From Botrimarina colliarenosi (GTDB taxonomy: Bacteria > Planctomycetota > Planctomycetia > Pirellulales > Lacipirellulaceae): a stretch of DNA of 64,000 nucleotides. Positions 16,163 through 24,884 of this stretch are shown piece by piece. A program made the position numbers and the translations under genes. The stretch is from the NCBI RefSeq assembly GCF_007859955.1, contig NZ_SJPR01000007.1:59769-123768 (forward strand), written 5' to 3'. Below the pieces are notes generated by a model, which saw only the letters and a program-made list of their open reading frames with translations, did not search any database and had not been told where the DNA came from. Each line of letters starts with the position of its first letter. The stretch's first letter is position 1.

Positions 16163-17134
16163 ATGGAAGCTCGATTGACCCGGCGCGTCGGCGCCGCGGC
16201 TGCTGTTGTCGCTTTGGTAGGCGTCGCCGCCGAAGTGGCCGCCCAACGACCCGCCCACAACGTCTCGCTCCGCCGCGCAGCCGGCTACCGGACGGCGAAC
16301 TTCGTTGTCCAGGCGCCGACGGCCGAGCTGGCCCGCGAAATCGGCGAGTCGGCCGAAGAGCTCCGCGAGTCGCTCGCCATCGAGTGGGTCGGCCAGCCGA
16401 TGCCCCAATGGAGCGAGCCTTGCCCGATCCAGGCGAAGGTTTCGCCCGCCCTCGGAGCCGGCGGCGCCACGACCTTCGTCTTCGACCGAGGTACGGTCTT
16501 CGGCTGGGAGATGGAAGTCCAAGGGAGCCGCGAGCGGGTGCTCGACTCGGTGCTGCCACACGAGATCACGCACACCGTGTTCGCGAGCTACTTCCGTCAG
16601 CCGCTGCCACGCTGGGCCGACGAAGGCGCCTGCACGACGGTCGAGCACCGCAGCGAGATCGCCAAGCAAGAACGCCTGCTGATCCAGTTCCTCAAGACCG
16701 GCAAGGGGATCCCCTTCAGCAAGATGTTCGCCATGAAGGAGTACCCGGTCGACATCCTGCCGCTCTACTCGCAGGGGCACTCGCTGACGCAGTTCCTCAT
16801 CGAGGGGCACGGCAAGCAGGAGTTCCTCGAGTTCCTCGCCGACGGCATGCAAGACGAGAACTGGCGCCGCGTCGTGCAGAAGCACTACGGCTACGACAGC
16901 CTGTACGAGCTCCAGAACGAGTGGCTCGGTTGGGTGCGGGCGGACCGTCCGCGGCTCGACAACCGCTCCGACGCGCCGGTGCAACTCGCCTCGGCGAACG
17001 AGCCGATCACCCCGATCCGCGACCTGTCGCAGAGTTCGCTAGCGAAGCAGCCCTCGGTCTACGCCCAGCAACTCGAGCCCGCGCCGACGCCGCCGATGGC
17101 GAGCGTCTACAGCGGCGGCAAGGTCTGGCGGTAG
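16163..17134 (+). CDS. Secreted gluzincin-type (peptidase MA-like) protein
   Basis: A 323-residue protein with an N-terminal signal sequence (ends EVAAQ). It has the zinc motif HEITH (in LPHEITHTVFASYF) followed by WADEGAC, where the Glu is the third ligand of HExxH-x(n)-E gluzincins of the peptidase MA group. A helical segment LYSQGHSLTQFLIEGHG follows, as in that family. The C-terminal 60 residues are Ser/Pro/Gln-rich and probably disordered. Proteolytic activity is inferred from the motif only. Confidence 0.8.
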   Translation: MEARLTRRVGAAAAVVALVGVAAEVAAQRPAHNVSLRRAAGYRTANFVVQAPTAELAREIGESAEELRESLAIEWVGQPMPQWSEPCPIQAKVSPALGAGGATTFVFDRGTVFGWEMEVQGSRERVLDSVLPHEITHTVFASYFRQPLPRWADEGACTTVEHRSEIAKQERLLIQFLKTGKGIPFSKMFAMKEYPVDILPLYSQGHSLTQFLIEGHGKQEFLEFLADGMQDENWRRVVQKHYGYDSLYELQNEWLGWVRADRPRLDNRSDAPVQLASANEPITPIRDLSQSSLAKQPSVYAQQLEPAPTPPMASVYSGGKVWR

Positions 17135-17150
17135 CTGGCGGTTCGCGGGC

Positions 17151-17234
17151 GTGAGCGGCATGGCGCTAGCCACCGGTCCACGTTGTGGCCCGCCGATCGC
17201 CTCGTTCACCGGCGGCTAGCGCCGTGCCGCTTAC
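17151..17234. repeat. Dispersed palindromic element, family A copy 1
   Basis: Arms 17151-17177 (GTGAGCGGCATGGCGCTAGC...) and 17208-17234 (...GGCTAGCGCCGTGCCGCTTA) pair with few mismatches around a 30-nt loop. The same arms occur at 32133-32203. It lies between convergent genes and may also block read-through. Confidence 0.9.
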
Positions 17235-17248
17235 GCGCGGGGCGGCGA

Positions 17249-18196
17249 TTACGAAAGGAACCACCGCGCCACGTGGTAAAAGACCGGCGCCGCGAAGCAG
17301 AGGGCGTCGGCCCGGTCGAGCACGCCCGGCTGGCCCTCGACGAGCGCGCCGTAGTCCTGGACACGGCGGTCACGCTTCACAGCCGACAGGGTCATCGCCC
17401 CGGCGAAGCCCATGACGGCGACCAGCAGCGACGCCACCGCCGCCTGCCACAGGGTGGCGAAGGGCGTGGCGCCCACCTGGTGCAGCGCAGCGCCGACCAG
17501 GGCGATCGTCGCCGACGACCCCAGGAAGCCCTCCCACGTGCGGGTCTGGTTGATCGCCGGAGCGATCACGTGGCGGCCGTAGAGGCGGCTCCAGGCGAAC
17601 TGCACCGCTTCGGAGAGCAGCGACAGCAGCACCAACAAGAAAAGCAGCCGGGCGTTCGCGCTGTAGGTAAGGCCGGGGGCCTCGAGGTACAGCAGGGCCG
17701 GGGCGTAGCTCAAGCTATAGACGCAGATCAGCAGGCCGACCTGGATCTTAGCCACCCGTTCGAGGAACCGCTTGGGGTCGCCGGCGATCGCGATCCGCGC
17801 CGGGATAAACACGCAGGCGAATACCGGGATCATCACGGCGAACGCCCCGTAGGCGTTCTGAGCGACCAGCACGTACTGCAGAGGCAGGAAGAAAAAGAAG
17901 ACCCAGAACAACGCCCGATGGTCCGAGAGCCGGGTCGGCGTCAGCGTGATGAACTCGCGTAGCGTCGCGAAGCTAATCAGTCCGAACAGCACGACGGTGA
18001 TCGTCTTGCTGAGCAGCGCGATCGCCAGCAGCGTGCAGATGATCCACCAGCTCCGGACCCGGCGGTTGAACGCTTCGATCGCGGCCGGATTGAGCCCCCA
18101 CTGCGGCTGGCGCCCGAGCGCCCATCCGACGAGCGTCGCCAGCCCCAAAAGGACGACGACGACCGCGGCGAACGCCCAGTTGGTGAGGTGAGGCAT
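17249..18196 (-). CDS. cdsA: Phosphatidate cytidylyltransferase (CdsA family)
   Basis: A 315-residue inner-membrane protein with about eight hydrophobic helices. The family makes CDP-diacylglycerol from CTP and phosphatidate. The C-terminal block SAVKRDRRVQDYGALVEGQP followed by GVLDRADAL aligns with the CDS signature (S-x3-K-R-x4-KD ... HGG-x2-DRxD). The HGG position reads QPG and KD reads QD, so it belongs to a divergent subgroup, but the metal-binding DRxD is intact. It is the last gene of a minus-strand run (deacetylase, flippase, GT4, plsC, cdsA), next to the acyltransferase that would supply its substrate. Confidence 0.85.
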   Translation of the reverse strand: MPHLTNWAFAAVVVVLLGLATLVGWALGRQPQWGLNPAAIEAFNRRVRSWWIICTLLAIALLSKTITVVLFGLISFATLREFITLTPTRLSDHRALFWVFFFFLPLQYVLVAQNAYGAFAVMIPVFACVFIPARIAIAGDPKRFLERVAKIQVGLLICVYSLSYAPALLYLEAPGLTYSANARLLFLLVLLSLLSEAVQFAWSRLYGRHVIAPAINQTRTWEGFLGSSATIALVGAALHQVGATPFATLWQAAVASLLVAVMGFAGAMTLSAVKRDRRVQDYGALVEGQPGVLDRADALCFAAPVFYHVARWFLS

Positions 18197-18198
18197 AG

Positions 18199-18310
18199 GA
18201 TTGCGGAATTTGGATTGCGGAATGCGGACTTGATGAAGGGCCGGGGGTTCACTTGCGTTTCATACCGCAATCCGGTCCCGCCTCTGAGGAACGGCCCAAT
18301 CCGCAATCCC
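18199..18310. repeat. Short GGATTGCGG repeats between cdsA and plsC
   Basis: GGATTGCGGAAT occurs twice in direct order (18198-18225 region). The complementary motif CCGCAATCC appears at about 18265-18273 and again near 18300-18308. Together they can form alternative hairpins in the cdsA-plsC gap. No gene is visible here. Confidence 0.55.
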
Positions 18311-18312
18311 CC

Positions 18313-18939
18313 TTACTCGTCTTCGCCCGGCGCCAGCTTGAGGACGGCTTGGCGGGCGCGGGCGAGGAAGTCGTTCTTGGATTCATCTTGCTCGAGCCAG
18401 ATCGGCGCGCCGAACGACACGGTCGCCAGCAGCGGGATCGGCAGGTACTCGTCGCGTGGCAGGACGCGGTGCATGTTGTGGAGGTGGACCGGCACGAGCT
18501 CGATGTCGGGCCGCTTCTTGCCGAGGTAGTAGAGTCCGCTCTTGAACTCCCCGACACGCTGCCCGTCCGACCGGCCCCCTTCGGGGAAGATGATGACCGA
18601 GAAACGGTCGCCCATCTCGTGGAGCATCAAGTCGATCGGGCTCTGGTGCACCTTCACGCTCTTGCGGTCGATCAGCATCGCGTTGAACGCCCTCGCCAAG
18701 TGCGGGCGGATCAAGCCTTTGCTCCAGTAGTCGTGGGCCGCCACCGGCCGAGTCACCTCACGGCACGCCGGCGGCAACGCGGTCCGCACCAGCACGAGGT
18801 CGATGTGGCTGGTGTGGTTGGCGAAGTAGACGCGTTGGCAGGTGTCGGGCTGACAATCAATCCAGCGCACCTGCGGGCCGCTCATAAAGCGGGCCAGCCC
18901 GGTAAGGATCCAGTCGGTAAGCGTCAGGGCGGCGGACAT
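18313..18939 (-). CDS. 1-acyl-sn-glycerol-3-phosphate acyltransferase (PlsC family)
   Basis: A 208-residue acyltransferase. It has the catalytic HTSHID (H-x4-D) motif within YFANHTSHIDLVLVR, the FPEGGRS glycerophosphate-binding motif (motif III) and a PVHLHN strand (motif IV). It would add the second acyl chain to lysophosphatidate at the inner membrane, or acylate another lipid or sugar. Its position beside cdsA points to phospholipid synthesis. Its position in a polysaccharide gene run leaves glycolipid acylation open. The ATG at 18939 lies 66 bases after the GT4 stop. Confidence 0.88.
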   Translation of the reverse strand: MSAALTLTDWILTGLARFMSGPQVRWIDCQPDTCQRVYFANHTSHIDLVLVRTALPPACREVTRPVAAHDYWSKGLIRPHLARAFNAMLIDRKSVKVHQSPIDLMLHEMGDRFSVIIFPEGGRSDGQRVGEFKSGLYYLGKKRPDIELVPVHLHNMHRVLPRDEYLPIPLLATVSFGAPIWLEQDESKNDFLARARQAVLKLAPGEDE

Positions 18940-19005
18940 CGCGGGCGGGATCGGCGGCAGAGACGCCCGGCGACGAGCGCCGAGGCCCCAAGTTGGCCAG
19001 ACCCG

Positions 19006-20262
19006 CTAGTATGACAGCGCCGCGTCGCTAGTTCGAGCCTGCATCTCGGCGGCCGCCTGCTGAGGGGTCGCTTGCTGAGGCGCCGCGGCGACGCGGCGGC
19101 CCGTCTTCTGCTCGTAGATTTCGGCGATCAGCCGCTCATACCCGCCGACCATCACCCCCAGCGACGACCGCTCCACCACGCGGCGGCGGCCCGCCTCGCC
19201 CATCCGCTTGGCGAGCAGCGGCTCGTTCAGCAGGTCGGTGACCCGTTCGGCGAGCAGCTTTTTGTCGCCCGGCGGGACCAGCCAGCCGGTCTGGCCCTCG
19301 ATGACCGACTCCGATACCGAGCCGACGTTGGTCGCCACCACCGGGAGGCCGCAGCTCATGCCTTCCAAGATCGAAACGGGATTCGCTTCGTTGTGCGACG
19401 TGAGGGTCAACACGTCGAGCGCCGCCAAGACGCTCGGGACGTCATCGCGGTTGCCCAACAGTTTCAGGGCGGAACCTTGCGGGTTGGTTGGATCGTAGAG
19501 GCCCAGCAGGGTCGCGGCCTCCTCGATCGACCGCCGCTCAGGCCCCTCGCCGATGACGACGAACTGGGCTTCGGGCACGGCGTGGCGGATGCGGCTGGCG
19601 GCCGCCACGAACAGCTCGTGGTTCTTCTCCGGCCGCAAGGCGGCGAGGATCCCCACCAGCGGCGTTGTCGGGCCGACGCCCAATTCCTCGCGGATCGCCA
19701 TCGAGCCTTGCGGCGGAGCGAAACGCTCAACGTCGACCCCGTTGGGGATGACGCGTACTTTCGAATCCGGGAAGCGTTCGAACTCGACGAGGAACCGCCC
19801 GTGCGGCTCGGCGACCGCGATGAAGGCGTCGGTCAGCGGCGTCTGCAGGCGGTTGAGCCGGCCGACGCCGTCGGGCCAGCCGGTGCTGTGCAGCGCCGCG
19901 GCGACCACCGGCACGCCGGCGCAACGCGCCGCCAACCGGCCCCAGAACATCTTGTCTCCGGCGCCAACGGTAACCACCGCATCGATCTTTCGGCGCCGCA
20001 TCAGCTCCGTCAGACGCGGCAGCACACGCAGGTCGTACTTCCCCTTGAGCAAGCCGTAATGGACCGGGAACCCTTCCTCGGCAAGCGTGTCGCCGAGCGG
20101 GCCCCGCTCCTTGAGGCAGACCACCTCGGGGGCGAAGCGCGTCGGATCGAGCCGCCGCACGAGGTTCACGAGGAGCGTCTCCGCCCCGCCGACCGGCATG
20201 CTGGTCTGGACGAACAGCACCCGCAAGGGCGTGTCTCGGCGTGATTTTTGTTCTTGGATCAT
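19006..20262 (-). CDS. GT4-family glycosyltransferase
   Basis: A 418-residue GT-B fold enzyme. The N-terminal glycine-rich loop is VQTSMPVGGAETLLVNLVRR. The C-terminal donor-binding half has GVDVERF, LRPEKNHELFVAAA, VIGEGPER and the retaining motif EGMSCGLPVVATNVGSVSE, whose Glu (E-x7-E pattern) contacts the nucleotide sugar. A Gln/Ala-rich tail of about 30 residues follows. It probably adds a hexose to an envelope polysaccharide or glycolipid. It is 25 bases upstream of the flippase stop on the same transcript; donor and acceptor are not predictable. Confidence 0.93.
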   Translation of the reverse strand: MIQEQKSRRDTPLRVLFVQTSMPVGGAETLLVNLVRRLDPTRFAPEVVCLKERGPLGDTLAEEGFPVHYGLLKGKYDLRVLPRLTELMRRRKIDAVVTVGAGDKMFWGRLAARCAGVPVVAAALHSTGWPDGVGRLNRLQTPLTDAFIAVAEPHGRFLVEFERFPDSKVRVIPNGVDVERFAPPQGSMAIREELGVGPTTPLVGILAALRPEKNHELFVAAASRIRHAVPEAQFVVIGEGPERRSIEEAATLLGLYDPTNPQGSALKLLGNRDDVPSVLAALDVLTLTSHNEANPVSILEGMSCGLPVVATNVGSVSESVIEGQTGWLVPPGDKKLLAERVTDLLNEPLLAKRMGEAGRRRVVERSSLGVMVGGYERLIAEIYEQKTGRRVAAAPQQATPQQAAAEMQARTSDAALSY

Positions 20263-20287
20263 AATTTTCAGTTGTAGGCGTCGTGCC

Positions 20288-21817
20288 TTACGGGGCGCTG
20301 TGTCCCAGACGCGTCGTGAATCGACTCAGCCGCTGGATCGCCGTCGCTCCGATCTGCGACCGCTCTTCCGGGGTGAGGATCCAGCCGCGCGCCAGCGCGA
20401 GGCCGAAGAGCACCACCACGCCTATCGCGGCGGGCGTTGGCCCGAGCGTCAGCAGCCCCGGTGCGAACGCGACCAGCACCGTGCCGCGGTGCACCTGCAT
20501 GCCGGTCCGGTAGTTGATGTAGAGCTGTGTCAACAGCGTCAGCAGCGTCGCGGCGGCGGTCGCCGCGACCGCGCCGAGGAGGCCCAGTGTCGGCAGCAGC
20601 AGCAAGTTCAGCACGATATTGGTGACGAGGCCCACGACCAGCGGCGGAGTCGCCCGGTGCGATTTCTCGGCGCACCAGACGTACTGTTGGGCCACCAGCA
20701 GCAACGAGAACCAGACGCAATTCGCGATCGTCCACGGCATCACCGCGAGGCCCGCGTCGTACTTGTCCTCGAACGCCAGATGGAACAGCAACGGGCAGAG
20801 CGCCAGCAATACCACGCCGGCGGAGAGCATCACGAGCGTGCCGATTTTCAAGACTAAGTTGAGCCGTCCCGAGACCGCTTCGCGGCGGCCCGCCTCCCAG
20901 TCGTGGCTCAGGTGGGGCGTCATCGCTCCCACCAACAGATTGGCGAACGAAATCAACAGCACCGGCACGATGATACTCGTGTGGTAGTTACCGACTTGCA
21001 CGAGCGCCTCGTCGGTGTCAAAGCCGCCGAAGTGAACAATCATGTAGCGGTCTACGACCCCGAAGACGTTCGTCAACAGGTTGGTGACCCAGACCCAAAT
21101 GGCGAACCGCATCAGCGGCGGCCAGAAATCGCGGTGCGCGACGGCGTCGCCCGCCTCGGCTTCGGGCCGCACCCGCAGGGCGACCCAGCTCAGCACGCCG
21201 ACGATCGACAGCGCGCACGCCACGGCGTAGCCGATGACGACGCTCGCCGTCTCGGCCCGCCAACAGGCGACCAGCGTCAGCGACACCGCGGCGAATGACA
21301 TGCTCTGCGTAAAGTGCATCGCCGAAACGACACGGAACATCCGCAGCCCGGCGAAGATCGCCTCGAAGAAGTGGTGCAGGATCACGACCACCAGACAGCC
21401 CACCACCCCCAGCGCGAGGCCCGCCCGGTCGGGGCTGCCGAAAACCAGCGCGGCCAGGTCGGCCCGACGCCAAGCCAGCAGCGCGACGGTCGATCCGGCG
21501 AGCAGAAACGTCCAGAACGAGGTTCGGCGGAGGAACAGCCGCAGCTGCCCCCGCTGGCGGTAGCGTTCCAGGTAGCGACCGAACGATCCCGGCAGCCCGA
21601 GCACCGCCAGCGGCGCGGCGAGCAGCAAGAAGCTGTAGGCCATCTCCCAGTAGCCGAGCTGTTCGGGCTCGAGCCAGCGACAGAACAGCACCGCGCGGCC
21701 GAAGCCAACGCTGCGCTGCACGACGTTCACCAGCAGCACGACCGCGAGGCTCGAGACGAGCGTCTCGGGCGCGAGGTTGTTGCGGGCGGAGCGAGTCGGG
21801 GCGAGTGGCTTAGCCAT
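20288..21817 (-). CDS. Polysaccharide flippase (Wzx-like, MOP superfamily)
   Basis: A roughly 509-residue membrane protein with about 12-14 hydrophobic helices, matching the oligosaccharidyl-lipid flippases that move undecaprenyl-linked units to the periplasm. The N-terminal stretch SSLAVVLLVNVVQRSVGFGR and the repeated Pro/Gly-broken helices are typical. The ATG at 21817 overlaps the stop of the upstream deacetylase by eight bases (ATGGCTAA), which implies translational coupling and excludes the longer start at 21853. It works with the Wzz-like and ligase/polymerase proteins encoded divergently. Confidence 0.85.
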   Translation of the reverse strand: MAKPLAPTRSARNNLAPETLVSSLAVVLLVNVVQRSVGFGRAVLFCRWLEPEQLGYWEMAYSFLLLAAPLAVLGLPGSFGRYLERYRQRGQLRLFLRRTSFWTFLLAGSTVALLAWRRADLAALVFGSPDRAGLALGVVGCLVVVILHHFFEAIFAGLRMFRVVSAMHFTQSMSFAAVSLTLVACWRAETASVVIGYAVACALSIVGVLSWVALRVRPEAEAGDAVAHRDFWPPLMRFAIWVWVTNLLTNVFGVVDRYMIVHFGGFDTDEALVQVGNYHTSIIVPVLLISFANLLVGAMTPHLSHDWEAGRREAVSGRLNLVLKIGTLVMLSAGVVLLALCPLLFHLAFEDKYDAGLAVMPWTIANCVWFSLLLVAQQYVWCAEKSHRATPPLVVGLVTNIVLNLLLLPTLGLLGAVAATAAATLLTLLTQLYINYRTGMQVHRGTVLVAFAPGLLTLGPTPAAIGVVVLFGLALARGWILTPEERSQIGATAIQRLSRFTTRLGHSAP

Positions 21818-22736
21818 CGACCGCCTCCGCCGGCAGGAGCAGGGGCGCATCATCCGCCGCGACAGGGCCGGACGACAAACCGCTCAGGTAGGCGTCGTCG
21901 TCGATCGGGTCGGCGGCGAGCAGCTTGCGGGGATCGATTGTCATCCAGTTGGTGAAGCGGACCCACTCGGGGTCGGCGTGGATGCGTCGCAAATGAAACG
22001 GCCCCCTTTCCTTCGAGACCCGCTCGGGTTGGTTGTAGGCGCCATAGGCGGAGCAGACGACACGGACGCCCGCGTCACGAGCGATCTGCATCGCCTCGGG
22101 TGTAAGGTTCTCGACCTGCCCAAAGGGGAAGGCGAACGAGCGCGGCCGCTTCCCGGTCCACGTCGTGATGTCTTCGATCGATCCCACGATCTCCTCCCGC
22201 AGCCAATCGGCGTCGGTCGAACGGCCGAGGTCGGGGTGTGTCCGCGTGTGGGCGCCGATCTCGACCCCCGCGGCCGCCATGGCGCGGAGCTCGGTAAGGC
22301 TGTTGGGGCGGAGCCGCACACCTGCTGCTAAGTCGTGCGGGAACGCGGTCTGGTCGCGGATGATTTGGGTCGAGACAAAGTACGTGAACGGCAATCCGCG
22401 CCGCAGCAAGAGCGGGATCGCGTAGTCGCAGTTCTCGCCGTACCCGTCGTCGAAGGTGATCGCGACGGCGGGTCGGCGACTGGCGCCTGCGCCCAAACGC
22501 CGCTGCGCTTCTTGCAGCGAGACCACATCGAAGCGGCGCGAGAGCCAATCGATCTGGCGGCGGAACGCTTGGTGCGAGAGCGTCCAGTCGTTGGGGTTTG
22601 TGTCGGCGACGCGGTGGTAAAACAGCACGCAGACCGGCGCGCGTCCCAATTTGGCGAGCCGCCGCACCGCCCGCATCCGCAGGGACGCGGTGGCCCCCTG
22701 GTACAAACCCAGCAACGATCGGCGGAGGGGCGACAT
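21810..22736 (-). CDS. Polysaccharide deacetylase (NodB homology domain, CE4)
   Basis: A 308-residue protein. TFDDGYGENCDYA supplies the catalytic Asp and metal Asp, GAHTRTHPDLG the two metal-binding His residues, and SFAFPFGQ the later conserved strand. These are NodB motifs 1-3. The family removes N-acetyl (or O-acetyl) groups from amino-sugar polymers. The ATG at 22736 (MSPLRRSLLGLYQG) is chosen because the 90 residues upstream are Arg/Pro-rich with no similarity. A hydrophobic N-terminal signal is not obvious. It is the first gene of the minus polysaccharide unit. Confidence 0.9.
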   Translation of the reverse strand: MSPLRRSLLGLYQGATASLRMRAVRRLAKLGRAPVCVLFYHRVADTNPNDWTLSHQAFRRQIDWLSRRFDVVSLQEAQRRLGAGASRRPAVAITFDDGYGENCDYAIPLLLRRGLPFTYFVSTQIIRDQTAFPHDLAAGVRLRPNSLTELRAMAAAGVEIGAHTRTHPDLGRSTDADWLREEIVGSIEDITTWTGKRPRSFAFPFGQVENLTPEAMQIARDAGVRVVCSAYGAYNQPERVSKERGPFHLRRIHADPEWVRFTNWMTIDPRKLLAADPIDDDAYLSGLSSGPVAADDAPLLLPAEAVDG

Positions 22737-23058
22737 CGACACGGGTGGGGGGGTTCTCGCAGCGGGAGTGGCGGCGGAACGCCCGGCGCGGCGCGGGGCG
22801 TCTGTAACTCTGCCTTGCAGGGGAGGGAACGCAAGTCGCAACCGGGCGGAACCGGCGCCGCGTTGACGTGGCGCGGCGACCGTTGCGTTTTCGCAACACC
22901 GAGATCGACCGCCCCGACCGGCCCGGTAGCCGTGTGACCGGACCAATCCCCCGAGGAAACCAGGGCTTCTGACGACGAAACGCCCGGCGTGCCGCCAATC
23001 CGGCACTAGGGTTGCTCAACCGGGTGGCGCCGAACCGCGCCCCCTCAGGCCATGCCCC
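22737..23058. other. Divergent control region of the polysaccharide locus
   Basis: About 320 bases separate the two divergent transcription units. No convincing gene is present. A small perfect hairpin, GTTGCG-TTTT-CGCAAC (22882-22897), lies near the middle. Promoters for both directions are expected here but I see no clear consensus pair. Confidence 0.5.
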
Positions 23059-24735
23059 ATGCCGACCAACTCCGCCAGCCTGACTCCCGCCCGACTGCTG
23101 CAACTCATGCAGCGGCACCGATCGCTGCTGATCGCTCCGGCCGTCGCCGGCGCCGTGATCGCCGCCTTGAGCACCTTGGTGCTGCCGCGCGACTGGAAGG
23201 CGACGCAGGGCCTTGTCATCCGCAGTGACGCGGCCGGCTACACCGATCAGCGCCTCGGCAAGTTCACCGACTTGTCGGAGATGAAGACCGTCCAAGAGAC
23301 GCTCCTGGAACTGGCCCGCAGCCAGAGCGTCGTCACGGCGGTCCTTAGCGAGGTGCTCGGCAAAGAGCCCTCACGGCAAGACATCGCCGACTTCCGCGAC
23401 AAGTTGCGCCTCAACCCGCCCGGCGGCGCCGAATTCGGTAAGACCGAGGTCTTCTACGTCGGCGTTCTCAATCCGAACCGCGACCGCGCCATCGCTATGG
23501 TCAAGTCGCTCACTCGGCAACTCGACCTGCGTCTCAACGAGCTCCGCAACGAGCGCGCCAGCAGCCTGGTCGCCGAGGTGGAACGCTCGGTCGCCATCGC
23601 CCGAGAGCAACTCCACAAGCAGGCCGAGACGCTCGCCGCTTTCGAGGGTTCGATCGGGGCCGACCTCATCGAACTGCGGCACCTCACCAGCCCCAACGGC
23701 GGCCAGAGCGAACTGGGCCAGAAAGTTCTCGCTATCGAGTCGGAACGTCGCCAGTCGGTTGATCGACGCCGCCAGAACGAGGCGCTGCTCAATGAGCTCC
23801 AGACCGCGGTCGAGAACCCGTCAAGGATCCTCGCTACGCCCGACGCGTTGCTGAGCGGGCAGCCGGCGCTGCGGCGCTTAAAGAATGGCCTTGTCGACGC
23901 CCAGCTGGTCGTCGCCCGAACCGCCGGCACGCGGACCCCAAACCATCCGCTGGTGGTTGCGGCCCGACACTCGCAGCAGGCCGTCCAAAAGGAGCTCGTC
24001 CGCGAACTGCCGTCGGCGATCGCCGGCGTTGAGCTTGAACTTCAAGTGTCGCAGCGCCGCGAGGAAGAGCTAGCGGCCCAGATCGCCCAACTCCGCGACC
24101 GCTCGGCCGGCTTGGCGGGGCAACGTTCGGAGTACGCCGAGCTCGTCGCCAACGTCGAAGGCCAGACCGCGGTCCTCGAACGATCGCTCAAACAACTCGC
24201 CGACGCCAAAGCGGCGCGCGGCGGCGCCAACTCGTCGAGCCTGCTCGCCTCGATCGACGAAGTCGAAACGGGCGTCCACCCGGTCGGCCCCGGCCGCACG
24301 ACGGTGACCGCCGCCGGCGGGATGGCGGGCCTGCTGCTCGGGGCGACGCTCGTTTTCGTTTTCTACGCCCCGCCGACCGAGACGCCAGCGGTGGTGCTTA
24401 GCCGGACCCCGACTCGTGGCCCTGCCGCGGCGCCCTCATCAACGCCCCCCACAGCTGCCAGAGTGGAAGCCCGACCGGCCCTTACCCCGGCGCCGGCTCC
24501 CGCAGAGACGCCGGCCCAGGCGCCCGCAGCGGCCGTCCAGCAGCCCCAACCTAGGCCTGCGCCGCAGCCCGCGCCGCGAGCACAGCCTCAACCCGCGCCC
24601 GCCACGTCCGAGTTGCCCTGGGCCGTTGAGATCGCCCGCGCCACGGCCGACGACGCCGCCAAGGCCCGCCCCGTGTCGCCCCTCACGACCGTCTCGACCG
24701 TCGCCACGACTCCGACCCGTACCTTCGGCGCCTGA
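23059..24735 (+). CDS. Wzz-like polysaccharide chain-length/co-polymerase protein
   Basis: A 558-residue protein with the layout of a polysaccharide co-polymerase: a first membrane helix (about residues 22-44), a long periplasmic helical region with coiled-coil stretches (EVERSVAIAREQLHKQAETL, QRREEELAAQIAQLRDRSAG), and a second helix (about 415-437, AGGMAGLLLGATLVFVFYA). The cytoplasmic tail of some 120 residues is Pro/Ala-rich. There is no Walker motif, so the tyrosine kinase usually fused or adjacent in exopolysaccharide systems is missing here. It begins the plus-strand unit Wzz-ligase-WecG. Confidence 0.82.
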   Translation: MPTNSASLTPARLLQLMQRHRSLLIAPAVAGAVIAALSTLVLPRDWKATQGLVIRSDAAGYTDQRLGKFTDLSEMKTVQETLLELARSQSVVTAVLSEVLGKEPSRQDIADFRDKLRLNPPGGAEFGKTEVFYVGVLNPNRDRAIAMVKSLTRQLDLRLNELRNERASSLVAEVERSVAIAREQLHKQAETLAAFEGSIGADLIELRHLTSPNGGQSELGQKVLAIESERRQSVDRRRQNEALLNELQTAVENPSRILATPDALLSGQPALRRLKNGLVDAQLVVARTAGTRTPNHPLVVAARHSQQAVQKELVRELPSAIAGVELELQVSQRREEELAAQIAQLRDRSAGLAGQRSEYAELVANVEGQTAVLERSLKQLADAKAARGGANSSSLLASIDEVETGVHPVGPGRTTVTAAGGMAGLLLGATLVFVFYAPPTETPAVVLSRTPTRGPAAAPSSTPPTAARVEARPALTPAPAPAETPAQAPAAAVQQPQPRPAPQPAPRAQPQPAPATSELPWAVEIARATADDAAKARPVSPLTTVSTVATTPTRTFGA

Positions 24736-24884
24736 GTCGCAATCCACAACGTTCGCCATCGGGTGGCGTGCCAATCGGGTCGCCCCTTCGGGCCTCCACA
24801 GGCGGACTGGCGTAGGTTTGCACTGACGACGGACCGTCCCTCCCTCCTCCCGCGTTTGTCGCCCCCCCGCCTCGTGGTCGCACG